The notes under the pieces were generated by a model that was given only the letters and a program-made list of their open reading frames with translations, did not search any database and was not told the DNA's origin. From positions 225,001 to 289,000 of the forward strand of contig JACVVK020000034.1 of the NCBI GenBank assembly GCA_018292915.2: a stretch of 64,000 nt of DNA. Reading direction: 5' to 3'. The stretch is from Batillaria attramentaria (lineage: Eukaryota; Mollusca; Gastropoda; Batillariidae). The position numbers and the translations under genes were made by a program. Below, piece after piece: positions 1 to 11,566 of the stretch (its first letter is position 1; each line of letters starts with the position of its first letter).

Positions 1-26
1 TGTGTGTGTGTGTGTGTGTGTGTGTG
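1..26. repeat. (TG)n microsatellite at window edge
   Basis: Pure TG dinucleotides run into the left edge of the window, so the full length is unknown. Confidence 0.95.
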
Positions 27-130
27 AGCTGAACATTCCCAAAGTAGACGGGAGGGGGGAAAGGAGGGAGGGCGGGGGGGGGGGGGCAGTGGAGCCGGAA
101 AACCCGGAGAGAACCACCGACGGTCTGATA
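27..130 (-). repeat. SINE-2 fragment, middle part
   Basis: The bases GCTGAACATT, then a purine-rich stretch, then GGAGCCGGAAAACCCGGAGAG match the middle of the SINE-2 copies at 57931-58332 and 61206-61609. Head and tail are missing and a poly-G tract has expanded inside. Confidence 0.65.
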
Positions 131-904
131 CATGGACAGACTGAAGGCCATGCAGCGACATCTACTGGACTGGAAATGACACCTCTTGGCTAAATGGCTG
201 ACAGTGTCATGGATGCCTTTCTTTCTCCTTTCGCCGTAAACCTTCTGTAAGCTCAGCGCCAGCAAAGACCGAGGTTTTTTCCAAGGTCCGAATTAAATTC
301 GCCTGAAAATGCCAACAGCTGTCCAGACGACAGGAAACGTGTCTTTCATAGACAAACATTACACCGACAACGAGAGACAAAATAGAAAAAATAAACCCAA
401 AAAAAAACAAAAAAACAAAAACACTAGTGCACAGATAGCTGCCTGTCAAAATGAGCTTTTCAGTCCAGTTATACGCAACACGAGAAGTCTTAAAACCTCC
501 ACTTAAAACGATGCGAGCCATGACCTTTAAAATTTATAGAGCCACGCCGCGACGGTCTTCCGATGCTGCTGGCAGTCGAGCAGCACTCACTGCCAGACAC
601 ACAAGACAAAAACAGCGAGAAACCCACGATTTCATCAGAACGGCAGTGCCGAACAATACAGTCGCGCTCTCAACAAAACAAACACGGAAATAAACAGCGA
701 AGCGACAAAAATGCCCAGACTTTCAAAAACAACAACAACAAAAAATTCTAAAAAGGTACAGAACAATACTGTCGCGCGTACGTTAAAAAAACAGCAGAGG
801 CCTGATGCATGGAGAGACACTACGGTGTAAGTCCGAGACTAGGCTGGCGAAGCTGAGACTAAAAGATTGGTACGAGATGATATCAGTAGGTGTACACCAG
901 TCTC
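131..904. other. no gene seen
   Basis: A-rich, low-complexity sequence with many AAC/AAAC runs. Short ORFs here show no domain or codon pattern I recognise. Confidence 0.5.
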
Positions 905-1128
905 TTAAATTGTATAGGCGCTTTACCCAATTTCATGAATCGGCTCAAAGCGCCGCGATCTGAACCCAACACGCACGCTCACGTGAATCACACGCATTTT
1001 CTCACGCACTGGAAATAAACACATTACAATCACGTGGTGCGAAGGGTCAGCTCATCTATTTAAATTTCGGAATTTAGAATTGCATTTATTTTTCAAATTT
1101 GGTGGGCTGAACATTTCCAAAGCAGAAT
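905..1128 (-). repeat. SINE-2 fragment, 3' half
   Basis: Reads in reverse like the 3' half of the full SINE-2 at 61206-61609: GTATAGGCGCTTTACCCA, AAAGCGCCGCG, the CACGTGAATCACACGCAT block, ACAATCACGTGGTGCGAAGG, then GGTGGGCTGAACATTTCCAA. The tRNA-like head is absent. Confidence 0.85.
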
Positions 1129-1145
1129 CTTGAATCTATAGAGTA

Positions 1146-1500
1146 TAGTGGTTTGGAGACACACTCGGTGCACCTCAAATTTGAAAATGGAAACTCTTTG
1201 GTGCTTCTGTTTTGGAAACACTGCGTTTTGGCGGTGCTGCTATTTAGAGATGGAGCTGAGTGGCACCGGAAACACCGCGACCGCGTCAATTTTGACTACA
1301 CCCCGTCGTGCACCTCTGTAGTGGTTTGGGACCACGCTTGGTGCACTTGAAATTGGAAATTGGAAACTCTTGGTGCTACTGTTTGGAAACACTCTGTCCT
1401 GGCGGTGCTACGATTTGGAGTGGAGTATCACTGGAAACACTCGCATCCATTTTGACCACACCACTCGGTGCACGGCCTTGATATAGTGGTTTTGGGGCCA
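1146..1500. repeat. tandem repeat, about 170-bp unit, two copies plus a stub
   Basis: Units begin with TAGTGGTTTGG at about 1146 and 1319, and a third begins at 1484. Each contains TCGGTGCAC/TTGGTGCAC, a GGAAACTCTTGGTGCT-like stretch and GGAAACACT followed by GGCGGTGCT. Spacing is 173 and 165 bp. Copies differ at many sites, so this is an old array. Confidence 0.75.
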
Positions 1501-1906
1501 CGCTTCAGTTGCAGGGAAATCAAAGCTACAATCATACTACATACGCTAGACTTGCAGAGCGCTCAGGACTGAAAGTGTGGTCATCCCACATCTGTAGCTG
1601 TCCTTTGATCACATCGTCCGCACCAGCTGTCGGCAATGAAAGGCAACTTTGTCCGACCCCAAGCAGGCTATCATGGAAATGCGCGGTCGGCCACATTTTA
1701 ATGCATGCCTGATTTCAAATTAAAAGCCGCCGCTGTCGCGTGCGTCAGATACACCAGAACTGTATGTCTACAAAGCTACAGTTAGATTGAAAAAAGGGGG
1801 CTATGGTCTTATCGGATCCATTGCAGGCGCGTAGGAAGATGCTGAGAGGAAGGGGGGCCCACTAAGTCGGGTGAGCCATACGGCTGGGGTGAAGAAGGGT
1901 GGGGGG

Positions 1907-1908
<2 letters not shown>
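1501..1908. other. no gene seen
   Basis: Unique-looking sequence without a recognisable exon, ending in a G-rich flank of the next microsatellite. Confidence 0.45.

Positions 1909-1992
<84 letters not shown>
1909..1992. repeat. (GT)42 microsatellite
   Basis: Uninterrupted GT dinucleotides. All the Val-Cys or Thr-His reading frames across it are artefacts. Confidence 0.97.
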
Positions 1993-1994
<2 letters not shown>

Positions 1995-2022
1995 TGACTG
2001 CCAAGATTTGTGTCTTGCGACA

Positions 2023-2145
2023 GCAGTGGTGGGGCCCCCTCTCCTCTTATCAAAAGCAAGGGGAGCCCAAAGATATTCGGGCCCCCTTCCAAAAATCGAA
2101 CGGGGGCCTTGGCCCCCTCGACCCCCGTGGTTCCTACGCCACTGC
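2023..2145. mobile_element. possible short TIR element (MITE)
   Basis: The left end reads CAGTGGTGGGGCCCCCT and the reverse complement of the right end reads CAGTGGCGTAGGAACCACGG, giving imperfect inverted ends around a 123-bp G/C-tract core. No clear target-site duplication is visible. Confidence 0.4.
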
Positions 2146-2389
2146 ATTGGTGCTTGGAGTCCTAAATGGCGTCAGAAATGGCTTTACTAACGATCTACTT
2201 AGCATATCTGATTGTGTAAAGCTGTTGACCGGAAACGGTGGCTGAACCGAAAAGGACACAGGTTGTGGGCAGGCAGAAGCTGCAGACAACGGCCTCTCTA
2301 CCTAGTTGAGTGCTTGCGTCCTCCACCACGCTTGGCACGTGCTCTATTTTCTGGGTGAAAAAAATGCAGCGAGACACAACTGGCGCATA

Positions 2390-2935
2390 TAAATTGGATG
2401 CGTCTATAGCTGGGACGGCGTCTGATTAGGATGCGTCTAGCTAGGGCGGCGTGGAACTGGGATGCGACTAGCTGGCACGGTGTCTAAAGTGGGATGCATC
2501 TAACTCAGCTGGGACGGCGTCTAACTGGGATGCGTCTAGCTGGGAGCGTCTAGGTGAGACACAAGTCTAAGTAAGTTTCGTCTAGTTCGGACGACACTCT
2601 CGTTGTTTCTCGAAGATTTTCAATCAAATAGGAACTAGGCTGTGTCTGGTTGTGCGGGACAAGGCTAACTGTGACTGATGCGTCTGACTCGGAGCGTCTA
2701 ACTGGGACGGCGTCCAACTGGAATGGCATCTAACTGGGACGTGTCTAGCTGAGAACGTCTAGCTGGGACGGCGTCCAACTGGAATGGCATCTAACTGGGA
2801 CGTGTCTAGCTGAGAACGTCTAGCTGGGACGGCGTCTGACTGGGATGCGTCCAGCTTGGACGGCGTCTAACTGGGATATGTCTGAGGTCGTTTTGGTGGG
2901 ACAAGTGTAACTGGAATGTGTCTAACTGGGATGTC
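2390..2935. repeat. degenerate minisatellite, about 20-bp unit
   Basis: Repeats of a unit like CTGGGACGGCGTCTAA or CTGGGATGCGTCTAG run through the block, more than 20 in all. A higher-order copy of about 62 bp is duplicated back to back near 2707-2830. Confidence 0.85.
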
Positions 2936-2945
2936 ACCCGTTTCT

Positions 2946-3900
2946 TGTCTCACCTACGGCAATTTACATTCTATGGTTCATCTTTATATGCCATTTTCTG
3001 AACTGTTGTGAAACCCTTTTCTGTTTGTTTTGTTTTTGTTTGTTTGTTAATGAATCCGACGGAATCCGTTTAGACCACGTGACCCGACTAGAAGAAATCA
3101 TTCTCGGTTTTTCAACTTTCTACTTTCATTTCAACTACCCGTTGTTTTGTTGTTGTTTGTTTGAGTTTGTTTTTTTTTGGGTTTTTTTTTTTTTTTGCTG
3201 TTGTTGTTTTGTTTGTTTGTTGTTGTTTATTAAAAGAACACACAAATTAACAAACTCACAAACGCAAATTGACTAAGTGACCCACTGTTCAACAGTGACA
3301 GAAAACTCTTACCACTCTATACAAGGGCAGGGCTTTCACTCAGTGGTTCCACTGTACAGCTGGGAGTGCTACCAAATGCCACCATTTTATTGTTGCACTA
3401 TTGCACCTGGGGCTTGTTTTCGTCCCGCGCGACGCTAACTGTGTGCGTGGGTTTCTGTTTTCCTTTCTTTCTGCGATTATCTCTTTGTTTTGGGGGGGAA
3501 TGTTGTCTTCGTTGTTGGTGAGGAAGGGCTAGTGTTTGTGTGTGTTTGGGGGGGGGGATGTTTTGTTTTGGACACAGTGATGAGTCAGCTGACGCAGTAT
3601 CGCCGCGTCCTCACTGAGAGAGAGAGACTTAGACACAGACACAGACAGACAGACAGACAGGCAGACAGAGAACGGCTGGAGGTCGAGACCGTTATCACGA
3701 GTTCCCAAAAGGTACGGATCAAAATTAGAGCCGATTCTTCTCATTCTCCGTGATCCGCCGCAGAGAATGTGACTCCACTAGTGCACTGCAAATCATGTGC
3801 GTTATTCGTGGGCTGTAGTGGGGGAGGATACGCATTGAGCGGAGAAACGGTCATAGCTCACCCAACACTGGCAAAAGAAAACCAGAAAGAAAAAAAAAAG
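2946..3900. other. no gene seen; T-rich and short CAGA repeats
   Basis: Contains TTTG/TTG-rich low-complexity DNA (3020-3235), poly-G runs and a short (CAGA)n near 3637-3668. No exon is supported. Confidence 0.5.
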
Positions 3901-3909
3901 AAAAAAAAA

Positions 3910-4005
3910 AAAAAACACCTAAAAAGCTAATGTTAAAGTTTGTCACACACAGACAGGCAGCAGACGACGGAGGGCTGTACAGACCTTCCCGTGGAGTGCA
4001 CTTAA
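3910..4005. repeat. interspersed repeat end, copy 1
   Basis: TTAAAGTTTGTCACACACA, then AGACGACGGAGGGCT and TACAGACCT are shared with 4796-4885 in the same orientation. It looks like one terminus of an interspersed element whose class I cannot name. Confidence 0.6.
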
Positions 4006-4282
4006 AAAAAAGGGGGGGGGGGCACGCTGACAAAGCCCCTGCCCTGCCCTCCTTAAACTGAGCTTAGCTGAACTTAGTTGCCTCCTTGCTCCCTTGGCAC
4101 AAATAAAATATTGTGTCTATTGGTTCACCAGTTCTTGAGAAATTTTGCAGAAATCCACACAGACACACAGACGTACGCAGCTGATCGTAATAACCACCTT
4201 TTCCACTTCGAAACACGACTAAATCAATGCGTTCTTTGAAAAAAAATCTGAACCTGGCATTAGAACAACAGAGAAAAAATTA

Positions 4283-4355
4283 AGGGTACACCGGGGTTCG
4301 AACCAGTGACCTTTCGATCTGCTGTCAAACGCTCTACAACTGAGCTACATCCCCT
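4283..4355 (-). pseudogene. tRNA-Cys(GCA)-like gene, probably degenerate
   Basis: The reverse strand reads as a 73-nt tRNA: acceptor strand GGGGATG, D arm GCTC/GAGC around AGTTGTA, a paired anticodon stem TTTGA/TCGAA, loop CAGCAGA with GCA at 34-36, and a TTCGAAC T loop. Overall it is closest to tRNA-Cys. Internal A and B box sequences are intact and a T6 pol III terminator follows within a few bases. Against function, position 33 is A rather than the near-invariant U, the acceptor stem has one mismatch and the T stem has two. It may be a pseudogene or the head of a tRNA-Cys-derived SINE. Confidence 0.65.
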
Positions 4356-4521
4356 TAAAGAAGTCAGGGCACTTTGTAGGTGTGTGTTTGTCAAAGTCAA
4401 AACCACAGCACGGCGAACATGAATACGCTGGTTTTAGGTGGCATTTCAACGAAGCCCTGTGACTTGAACGCTGTTAATCAAGATGAAGCAAAACAAATAC
4501 GTCTTTTTGGAGTCCAATAAT

Positions 4522-4523
<2 letters not shown>

Positions 4524-4585
<62 letters not shown>
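4524..4585. repeat. (CA)n microsatellite
   Basis: About 31 CA dinucleotides without interruption. Confidence 0.97.
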
Positions 4586-4588
<3 letters not shown>

Positions 4589-4795
4589 AAATCGTGTTGA
4601 TTGGTTCACCTGGTTTTGAGATTTTATGTCCGTCCCCGTACTCACAGACAAAATGGTGCTGACTGGACACCCGTTCCTGAGATTTTTATTTTTATTTTTT
4701 GGTCCCCATACACACAGACCATTACAGACACACACAGACGGCGCAGTTGATCGCAGTAACTGCCTTTCCCACTTCTTCGACAGGGGCTTAAAAAA

Positions 4796-4885
4796 GCCAC
4801 TAAGAAGCCAATGTTAAAGTTTGTCACACACAAACGACAGGCAAACAGGCGATAGACGACGGAGGGCTATACAGACCTCCCCGTT
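4796..4885. repeat. interspersed repeat end, copy 2
   Basis: Second copy of the terminus at 3910-4005: AATGTTAAAGTTTGTCACAC, the GACGACGGAGGGCT block and TACAGACCTCCCCG. The unit upstream also repeats TTGATTGGTTCACC / TTGGTTCACCAG motifs (4118 and 4599), so the element probably extends upstream. Confidence 0.6.
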
Positions 4886-4899
4886 GAGTGGACAAAAAC

Positions 4900-5930
4900 C
4901 ACTAAACCCCCCCCCCCAAAAAAAAAAAAAAAACAAACAAACAAACAAACAAAAACCCTGCAAGTTTGTTTGGGGGGGGGGGGGGTAAAGTGGTGCACAG
5001 AAAAATTAGTGAGCATCAGTGTCATTCAAGCGCAGGTCACTGGGCGTCGAGTTCTCAAATTGTACATTCATAAATTCATTGTAAATGGACATTGTGCTGA
5101 AATGTAGGGACACGGAATGAAAGCCTGTCACATAGACTCACACTGTTACACACGCGAGTCGTCAAAACTGAACATGTCTGCTCAACACGCTCAGAACGCA
5201 CAGGCTACAATCTGGATGTCCATGCTGACGTGTGCCTTACTGCACAGCCTGTCAGCTGGCCCGCCGCACTGAATGTCAGTCTCAGTCCGTCTTACGCCGG
5301 CTGTTGTCGTCGTTGCTGTTGCTGCTGCTGCTGGTCTTGGCGGGTGGTGGTGGTGGTGGTGGTGGTGGCGGTGTTGACGCTGGCTTGTGGCGCGGGCTGT
5401 GCCACGGGCAGCGAGTCAATGAACGCGCTATAAAATGGCGGGAAGGAAAACCGTGTCACGCACACACCGACTGGTGACGCTCGCACGTGCGCTCCGAGCG
5501 ACCTCTTCCCGCTCAGTAGTCTCAGACACAATGCGTCTCGTCGCGCTGTCTTACAGCTGGTTGTAAACAGGACATGGCATACCGCGCTTGTTCGTCTTGA
5601 CAATGCCTGCATTTTTCACTAGTCCAAAACTCATGTTTGTGCTTTAGCAAGGTTTTAGCTTGACTCGACGAAACAGGCCTACTGCCGAAAGAGGGTCTCG
5701 TCATAACAGTTTTTGTGTTGCTGTTGTAACCCATCTATCTGCAATCTCCGATACACGCAGAAGTGGTTAGTTCACTCTCTGTTGCCCGGTTGTCCAGTCA
5801 GTCCTGGATTCATTTTATCTGCCAGGCCAGACTAAACGGTGTCCTAATACCTTGAGGTCCGGGACAAGCACTCGTGGTCAACCTGTAAAATCACCAAGCC
5901 ATTTGTTCGCTGGGCAGCTCAATCAACTGA
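4900..5930. other. no gene seen; trinucleotide runs
   Basis: Contains poly-C/poly-A, poly-G, a (CTG)n run near 5317 and a (GGT)n run near 5344-5370. Reading frames over the trinucleotides are low-complexity only. Confidence 0.5.
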
Positions 5931-6245
5931 CCAGGTCATCCACTCACCAGGTCATCCACTCACCAGGTCATCCTCCCGCCGCATCATCTAATTGAAGCAT
6001 CGGCTGGCCCGGAGCAGCGCCTCACGATCGAGGTCGTCAACTCACCGGGTCATTTATTTACCGGTTCGTCTGTACTCACGAAGTGTACTCACCAGCTTGA
6101 ACTCACTAGGCTGTCGTTTCGTTGGATCATCCACTCAGACTGAGATCCTGCTTGCCTCCTTATTTGGTGGGCAGCTGAGCGGATCGTCCATCCGTAAACT
6201 CACCCAGTTGCCTGAGCCAGGTCATCAGCTTACATGTGATGGTTT
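5930..6245. repeat. degenerate short repeat, CTCACCAGGTCATC
   Basis: The motif CTCACCAGGTCATCC or a variant recurs irregularly across about 300 bp and is exact in three tandem copies at 5929-5973. Spacing then becomes irregular. Confidence 0.55.
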
Positions 6246-6288
6246 ATGAACTTGCCAGAGCTGTTCTACTGCATAATCTTCAACGGTG

Positions 6289-6289
<1 letters not shown>

Positions 6290-6328
<39 letters not shown>
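6290..6328. repeat. (TC)n microsatellite
   Basis: About 19 TC dinucleotides. They directly abut, and may have replaced, the outer end of the repeat-M copy that follows. Confidence 0.95.
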
Positions 6329-6330
<2 letters not shown>

Positions 6331-6673
6331 GCTATCATTTTTATGCTCACAGATCGTTCCGAGCTGTTTTCGTGGTACCTATAATCACACCACTTAGACA
6401 CCTGGACAGTGACAGTGTCTGTAATACTGGCGCTGCGCCAACAGAAACGTACTCAATGTCGCAGCGACCATACTGAGCGCCGGCTCGAGCAGCTTAACAA
6501 CAGTCGTAGAATTCGAACGTTCGACCGTTCGCGCAAAGTGTAAACAACATTGTTTCGCATTAAGAGCTGTACTAATCATCAGGATCGAGTATTTCGAGCG
6601 TACAGGCGTACTCACGCGCAAAACGGTTCCAAAACATAGGATGGTTTAGCGAAGATGAAATTAGTCCGCTTAA
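6329..6673 (+). mobile_element. repeat M copy 1 (TTAA-ended MITE)
   Basis: Shares its full length with seven other blocks in this window: TTTTTATGCTCACAGATCG, GAGCTGTTTTCGTGGTA, CACCACTTAGACACCTGGAC, GTGTAAACAACATTGT, CGCATTAAGAGCTGTAC, and a 3' end reading GAAATTAGTCCGCTTAA. It ends on TTAA. No coding capacity. Confidence 0.75.
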
Positions 6674-7914
6674 GAAGTACCAACGAGGTTTGGGTTCTTG
6701 CCTTTCCTTTGATTTTGTGTCTGAAAATATCATTCCTCTGCGGTCTTGTAATGAACGGCGACTAGTGACGAACTAAGAGAATCACATTGGTCAACTTAAA
6801 AGCAGCAACGAAATGCGGTTTGTTCTGTTCCGGTTCGGGTTTGTTTGTTTTTTTCAGTCTGCGCTTGTAAAATTAATGGCCTGACATAATTAATTTGTGG
6901 CCTGTCAACGGACGATGTTACAGTGATTGTAACGATACTGTTCTCAGTACTTCAATTATTCCGTTCCTTCCGCAACAGTCTAACGAAATGAGAACGAAAA
7001 TAAATTTGTCCCTGCTCCTAAAGTTCGCTATTGTTGCAGTATAAGAACTAGACCGAAAAATCCATCTCAGCCTTGAGGTAACCTGCACACTGTCTAATCT
7101 GTGCTGTACACCTAAAAGCAAGTGATTTTTCGGTTTAGTCCCAAGGCTGTATTGCTTCTGTTAGTAGTATTTCCTTGGTAAGCAGGCCGCAATCATCGAC
7201 GACATTTTCAGCCACGAAACTGTAACGAACTCGCATTTGTTGACCAGTGCTGCTTAAGTCAGCTGTTTGAAGACTGGGACACTGGAACTCAGTGAAACGA
7301 GAAAGTGTTCTCTGACACTTCAAAAGCTCCACGTTATATTATCTCAGTTCTTTTTTTTTCACTGACTTTGCTGTGTAGACAAAATGTCTGCAGACAAGCC
7401 TTGCGCACTGATCTAATATATTACGCTCTCTTAGCTCATTACTCTTTAATAGCCCTAGTCACAAAACGGTCCACGCTGCCCCTGGCTTCCTTAAAATACA
7501 TGTACCACCTGCATCTTGCCGCACCTTCTCTCTACCCCCGCCTCCAGTCAGTGTGGGCACGGGAAGGTGCGTAGGTCAGTCAGTAAGTGTGTTTCTACCT
7601 GCTTAGCGCTGGCAGCTAACAGGACATCAAAGGGTCCCTGCCGCGTCCTGGCATCGTTGAAACCGATCACGGGCTGTTATTTAAAGATCAGTAGGTGATC
7701 GTGCGGCAAGGCAAAGCAAAGCAAAACATCACAGTAACAGCCCACATTACCCAACCTCCTGTCATGTCTTGCTCAATATGACGAGGCATGAGAAATCGTG
7801 AATGTGGAGGCCAGGGATTGGCATCAATTGTCTGTGTTACTTGCAAACAGGAAGTGGCCTGATAAGATTTCGAAATCGAAATGCCGTAGGCAAGCCACAG
7901 TAGGGCACGGAGCT
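6674..7914. other. no gene seen
   Basis: Mixed-composition DNA without recognisable exon or repeat structure. Confidence 0.4.
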
Positions 7915-8250
7915 GCTGCGGTCACGGCGTCAGGTAGGCACGCAAGGTATAGTAGGTGACGTGACGGTGCTGCAAGGTATAGTATAGTTACCTTGACGGT
8001 GCTGCGAGGTGAAGTGGAACTTTATTGTGAGGGTGTTGTCAGGTACAAAATACAAGATACGTTACTGCAGTCGCAGGATCCAAGAAATAAAGATTAGCCA
8101 TTTTATGGGTATAATAATTACCTGGGCGGTGCTGCACGGAAGGAGATACGTGATACTTTATTGTCCTTAAATGGCTATTTTGGACTTAAGTTACCGCGGT
8201 TTAATGGTTACCGTGACGGACTTGCAATGTATAGTAGTTACCTTGGCGGT
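7915..8250. repeat. degenerate repeat, GACGGTGCTGC / GGTATAGTA
   Basis: GACGGTGCTGC or GGCGGTGCTG followed by AAGGTATAGTA and GTTACC recurs about five times at uneven spacing. It grades directly into the 37-bp minisatellite. Confidence 0.5.
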
Positions 8251-8254
8251 GCTG

Positions 8255-8910
8255 AGATTGGGATACTGTTGTGGCAAGACGCCCCTCAGGAGGGTTGGGA
8301 TACTGTTGTGGCCAGACGCCCCTCATTAGGGCTGGGATACTGTTGTGGCCAGACGCCCCTCAGGAGGGTTGGGATACTGATGTGGCCAGACGCCCCTCAG
8401 GAGGGTTGGGATACTGTTGTGGCCAGACGGCCCTCATTAGGGCTGGGATACTGATGTGGCCAGACGCCCCTCAGGAGGGTTGGGATACTGTTGTGGCCAG
8501 ACGCCCCTCATTAGGTCTGGGATACTGTTGTGGCCAGACGCCCCTCATTAGGGTTGGGATACTGTTGTGGCCAGACGCCCCTCAGGAGGGTTGGAATACT
8601 GTTGTGGCCAGACGCCCCTCATTAGGGCTGGGATACTGTTGTGGCCAGACGCCACTCAGGAGGGCTGGGATACTGTTGTGCCCAGACGCCCCTCAGGAAG
8701 GTTGGGATACTGTTGTGGCCAGACGCCCCTCAGAAGGGCTGGGATACTGTTGCGGCCAGACGCCCCTCAGGAGGGTTGGGATACTGTTGTGGCCAGATGC
8801 CCCTCAGGAGGATTAGGATACTATACTGCTGAATGTGGCCAGATGCCCCTCAAAAGGGTCAGGAAACTTTTGTGGGCAAATGCTCCTCGGGAGGGCTGAG
8901 AAACTGTTGT
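8255..8910. repeat. 37-bp minisatellite, about 17 units
   Basis: The unit runs TTGGGATACTGTTGTGGCCA, then GACGCCCCTCAGGAGGG. The centre (8260-8800) is nearly exact, with two unit types alternating (CAGGAGGG or CATTAGGG). The right end decays. Because 37 is not a multiple of 3 and the + strand lacks stops, all three + frames are open, which creates overlapping false ORFs of up to 181 codons. Confidence 0.93.
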
Positions 8911-9313
8911 GGGTGGACAGATGCGACTATTCAGAATAGGTTGTGGGTAGTGTGGGTAGTGTAGTCTGAGGCAGGTATCTTCACTTGCCTTTTAGTAGGG
9001 CCGGCTTGGATATTATCGATAAAAGCCGGTCGTCTGTCAGACTGAGGACTGAGATTCACCAATTACATAGCAGCCATACATCGTGGACTGTTGCCTGTAG
9101 CAAAAAGTTAGTTGTTTATCAAGAGGTCGGGAGCGATATATCTGCACTGAGCCACCGAGCAGCAGCCTTTGTGGTCGTCTTCGAAAACAGTGTGTAGGAG
9201 TGATGTAGTGTCCGTACTTACAGTAACAGGAAGGTGGTGATAATTCAGCCATTTGTTAAGATCAGTCCACTTTCAGAACTACCCTTGAGGGACGTGTGGG
9301 AGAAGAACCGATA

Positions 9314-9314
<1 letters not shown>
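8911..9314. other. no gene seen
   Basis: No exon or repeat recognised between the minisatellite and the CA tract. Confidence 0.4.
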
Positions 9315-9381
<67 letters not shown>

Positions 9382-9386
9382 AGAGA
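9315..9386. repeat. (CA)n-(GA)n microsatellite
   Basis: About 32 CA dinucleotides followed by a short GA run. Confidence 0.95.
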
Positions 9387-9924
9387 GTCTGCCTGTAAAA
9401 CTGAAGGCCGCCTACCAGTCAGCCGCAGGGAGTCAATAAAGCTGAATCAGCTTACTCAAGTGTTTACTCGTATGAATACACGTCCTGGAGAAGCGATCGC
9501 TCTGAATAAGAAAGCTGATCACGAGCAGCAGCTGTTGTTTGTTCACGAAGAACACTGTGATTATTTTACAGCCGATAATTCAAAGAAACTAGACTGATGC
9601 GGGCTGACGATGGGGCATGGGGGGAAGGGGGTGGGAGCTCAAACTCTCCTTGCGAATAAAGTGATGCTTCATCTGAACATTACGGCCATTTTTTATTATC
9701 AGTATTTTTTTTTGTTGGTAACTTCTAACATCAAGAAATGAGGCATTTTTTTTTTTTTGAATCAATGAAGCTTTATTAAGGTAAAGATATTGATCTTGTT
9801 GTCCACATAGTCATTTTACGTATCTGCCGTTGCTGTAAACTACTGAAGTACTACAACTAAAGCTACGACTACGGAAAAGAAAAAGGAGGCGAAAAAAAAA
9901 ATTCGAAAGTGCCCACATGCTCAT
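9387..9924. other. no gene seen
   Basis: A/T-rich with poly-T runs. No recognisable feature. Confidence 0.4.
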
Positions 9925-9938
9925 GCACACACACACAC

Positions 9939-10005
<67 letters not shown>

Positions 10006-10014
10006 CACACACGT

Positions 10015-10074
<60 letters not shown>
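9925..10074. repeat. interrupted (CA)n microsatellite
   Basis: About 150 bp of CA broken by a few CGCA and GTGTAC variants. Confidence 0.97.
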
Positions 10075-10076
<2 letters not shown>

Positions 10077-11333
10077 TTAGAGAAACTAGACGCTCAGACA
10101 TTCAGGCTATGAATAGAACAAGCACGCGTTTCTGCACGCTTTTCGGCCCACCCCGACGACACCTGGGAAATTACTGAGAGGTGGGGTTAAGCAGGTATAG
10201 GCCTTTCCGAGCGCACAACTGACCTGAACTGAACTGAACTGCCCGGCTGTGACCAAGATACAGATCTGTGCCATTATGACTCGATACATCGGTCATTTTC
10301 TACAGCATTTTGTCGGACATTTTCTCCAAACGTTGTTGTGAGCTAGATGCGCAATAAGAGTTGTATTTTTAAGACCAGGGGTGGCTTTGTAAACACCCTG
10401 GTTGACTGATCGGATTTGTGTTGGAGTGAAACACATTTGACAGGCTGATGCGATTTTCACTAATCATCAGTTCGTTTGCAGACAGATGTGTACTCAGAGT
10501 TTAAGAGTGCACTGGGAATTTGAATAGAATTGACTGACATTCCTTGGCCAGACTAGTCAGACCAGTGGTGGCTTCAGATCAGACCTGATATATGATCAGG
10601 TCTGAAGCATTGGGAAGAAAATTACCCTAGTCTCATGGCTAGATCACCCCGCGATGGTTTGCAGATCGGGGGGATCAGTTTTAGCAAGTAAAGGTGATCA
10701 GATTCCTTGGCCGGTTAACATCCTGGCCGGGAACAGGTACTAATCTGTAGGAATTAGTAGCATACTAAGTAGCTGGTGAATTACGGATGTCAGTGGAATT
10801 AGTATCGGGAAACTATGATCACCTGTATAATAGTTCACTGACCTAGGAACAGATAACCGCGGGAATGATCAGCTTCATGATCTGCTGAAGCACCGCACAG
10901 TGGAGCATCAGTGATGGAAATCACTCGTATAGATCGAGGTCTACAAAGTACTAGTTTAACAGGCAGCTGCACGGGAATTTTAAGACTAGTGAACCGCTGG
11001 GAACTGAGAGTCAGCTGATCAGACGATACTGGGTCAGTGGTGGGAAATGGAGGTAATCAGATGTTGTGGTTTACAGACGGAGCTGGGCACTCATGGTGGA
11101 GCGGCTGCGGCCGGGAATTATAACTGTCAGCCTTGTAATCAGCTGAGGCGGTCGCTGATGCAGGTTTCTCGATGTCAGTGGAGTCTGTCAGTGGTCGTAC
11201 TGAACTACAGCTGATCAGATGACACAAGCGGCGCCGCTGTGACCAGGTTAATGGGTCGATCACCGTACGGCCGCACCGATCAGCATCGCAAAAATCTAGG
11301 GCAGCGTGACCTATATTCCCGAAGATCGAGACC
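10075..11333. other. no gene seen; GATCAG-rich with one palindrome
   Basis: TGATCAG/GATCAG words are strikingly frequent. A near-perfect palindrome lies near 10569-10606: GCTTCAG, then AGACCTGAT, mirrored by ATCAGGTCTGAAGC. No exon is supported. Confidence 0.45.
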
Positions 11334-11512
11334 GCCGGTGTCATAAAGTTGTTAGACCCCCATAGTACTTGGACTCCCCCGGTCCAATAACTTTAAAGTT
11401 AATGGACCCCTCCTATAGCTGTTGGACCCCCCTGTTACTTAAAGGTGTTTCTCATTACTTAAGGTGTTTTAACCCATGTTGTGATTGTTTGTAGATCTCC
11501 CTGTGATGTTTG

Positions 11513-11513
<1 letters not shown>

Positions 11514-11563
<50 letters not shown>
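11514..11563. repeat. (CA)n microsatellite inside the foldback element
   Basis: About 25 uninterrupted CA units. Confidence 0.95.

Positions 11564-11566
<3 letters not shown>

Noticed and set aside
1801..2245. Poly-Thr-His and Val-Cys ORFs across CA/GT tracts
   Set aside because: They are simple-sequence artefacts with no flanking exon signals. The same applies to every CA/GT tract in the window.
8271..8816. 181-codon repeat protein (RRPSGGLGYCCGQTPL units)
   Set aside because: Created by a 37-bp minisatellite that is open in all forward frames; no splice sites, start context or domain.
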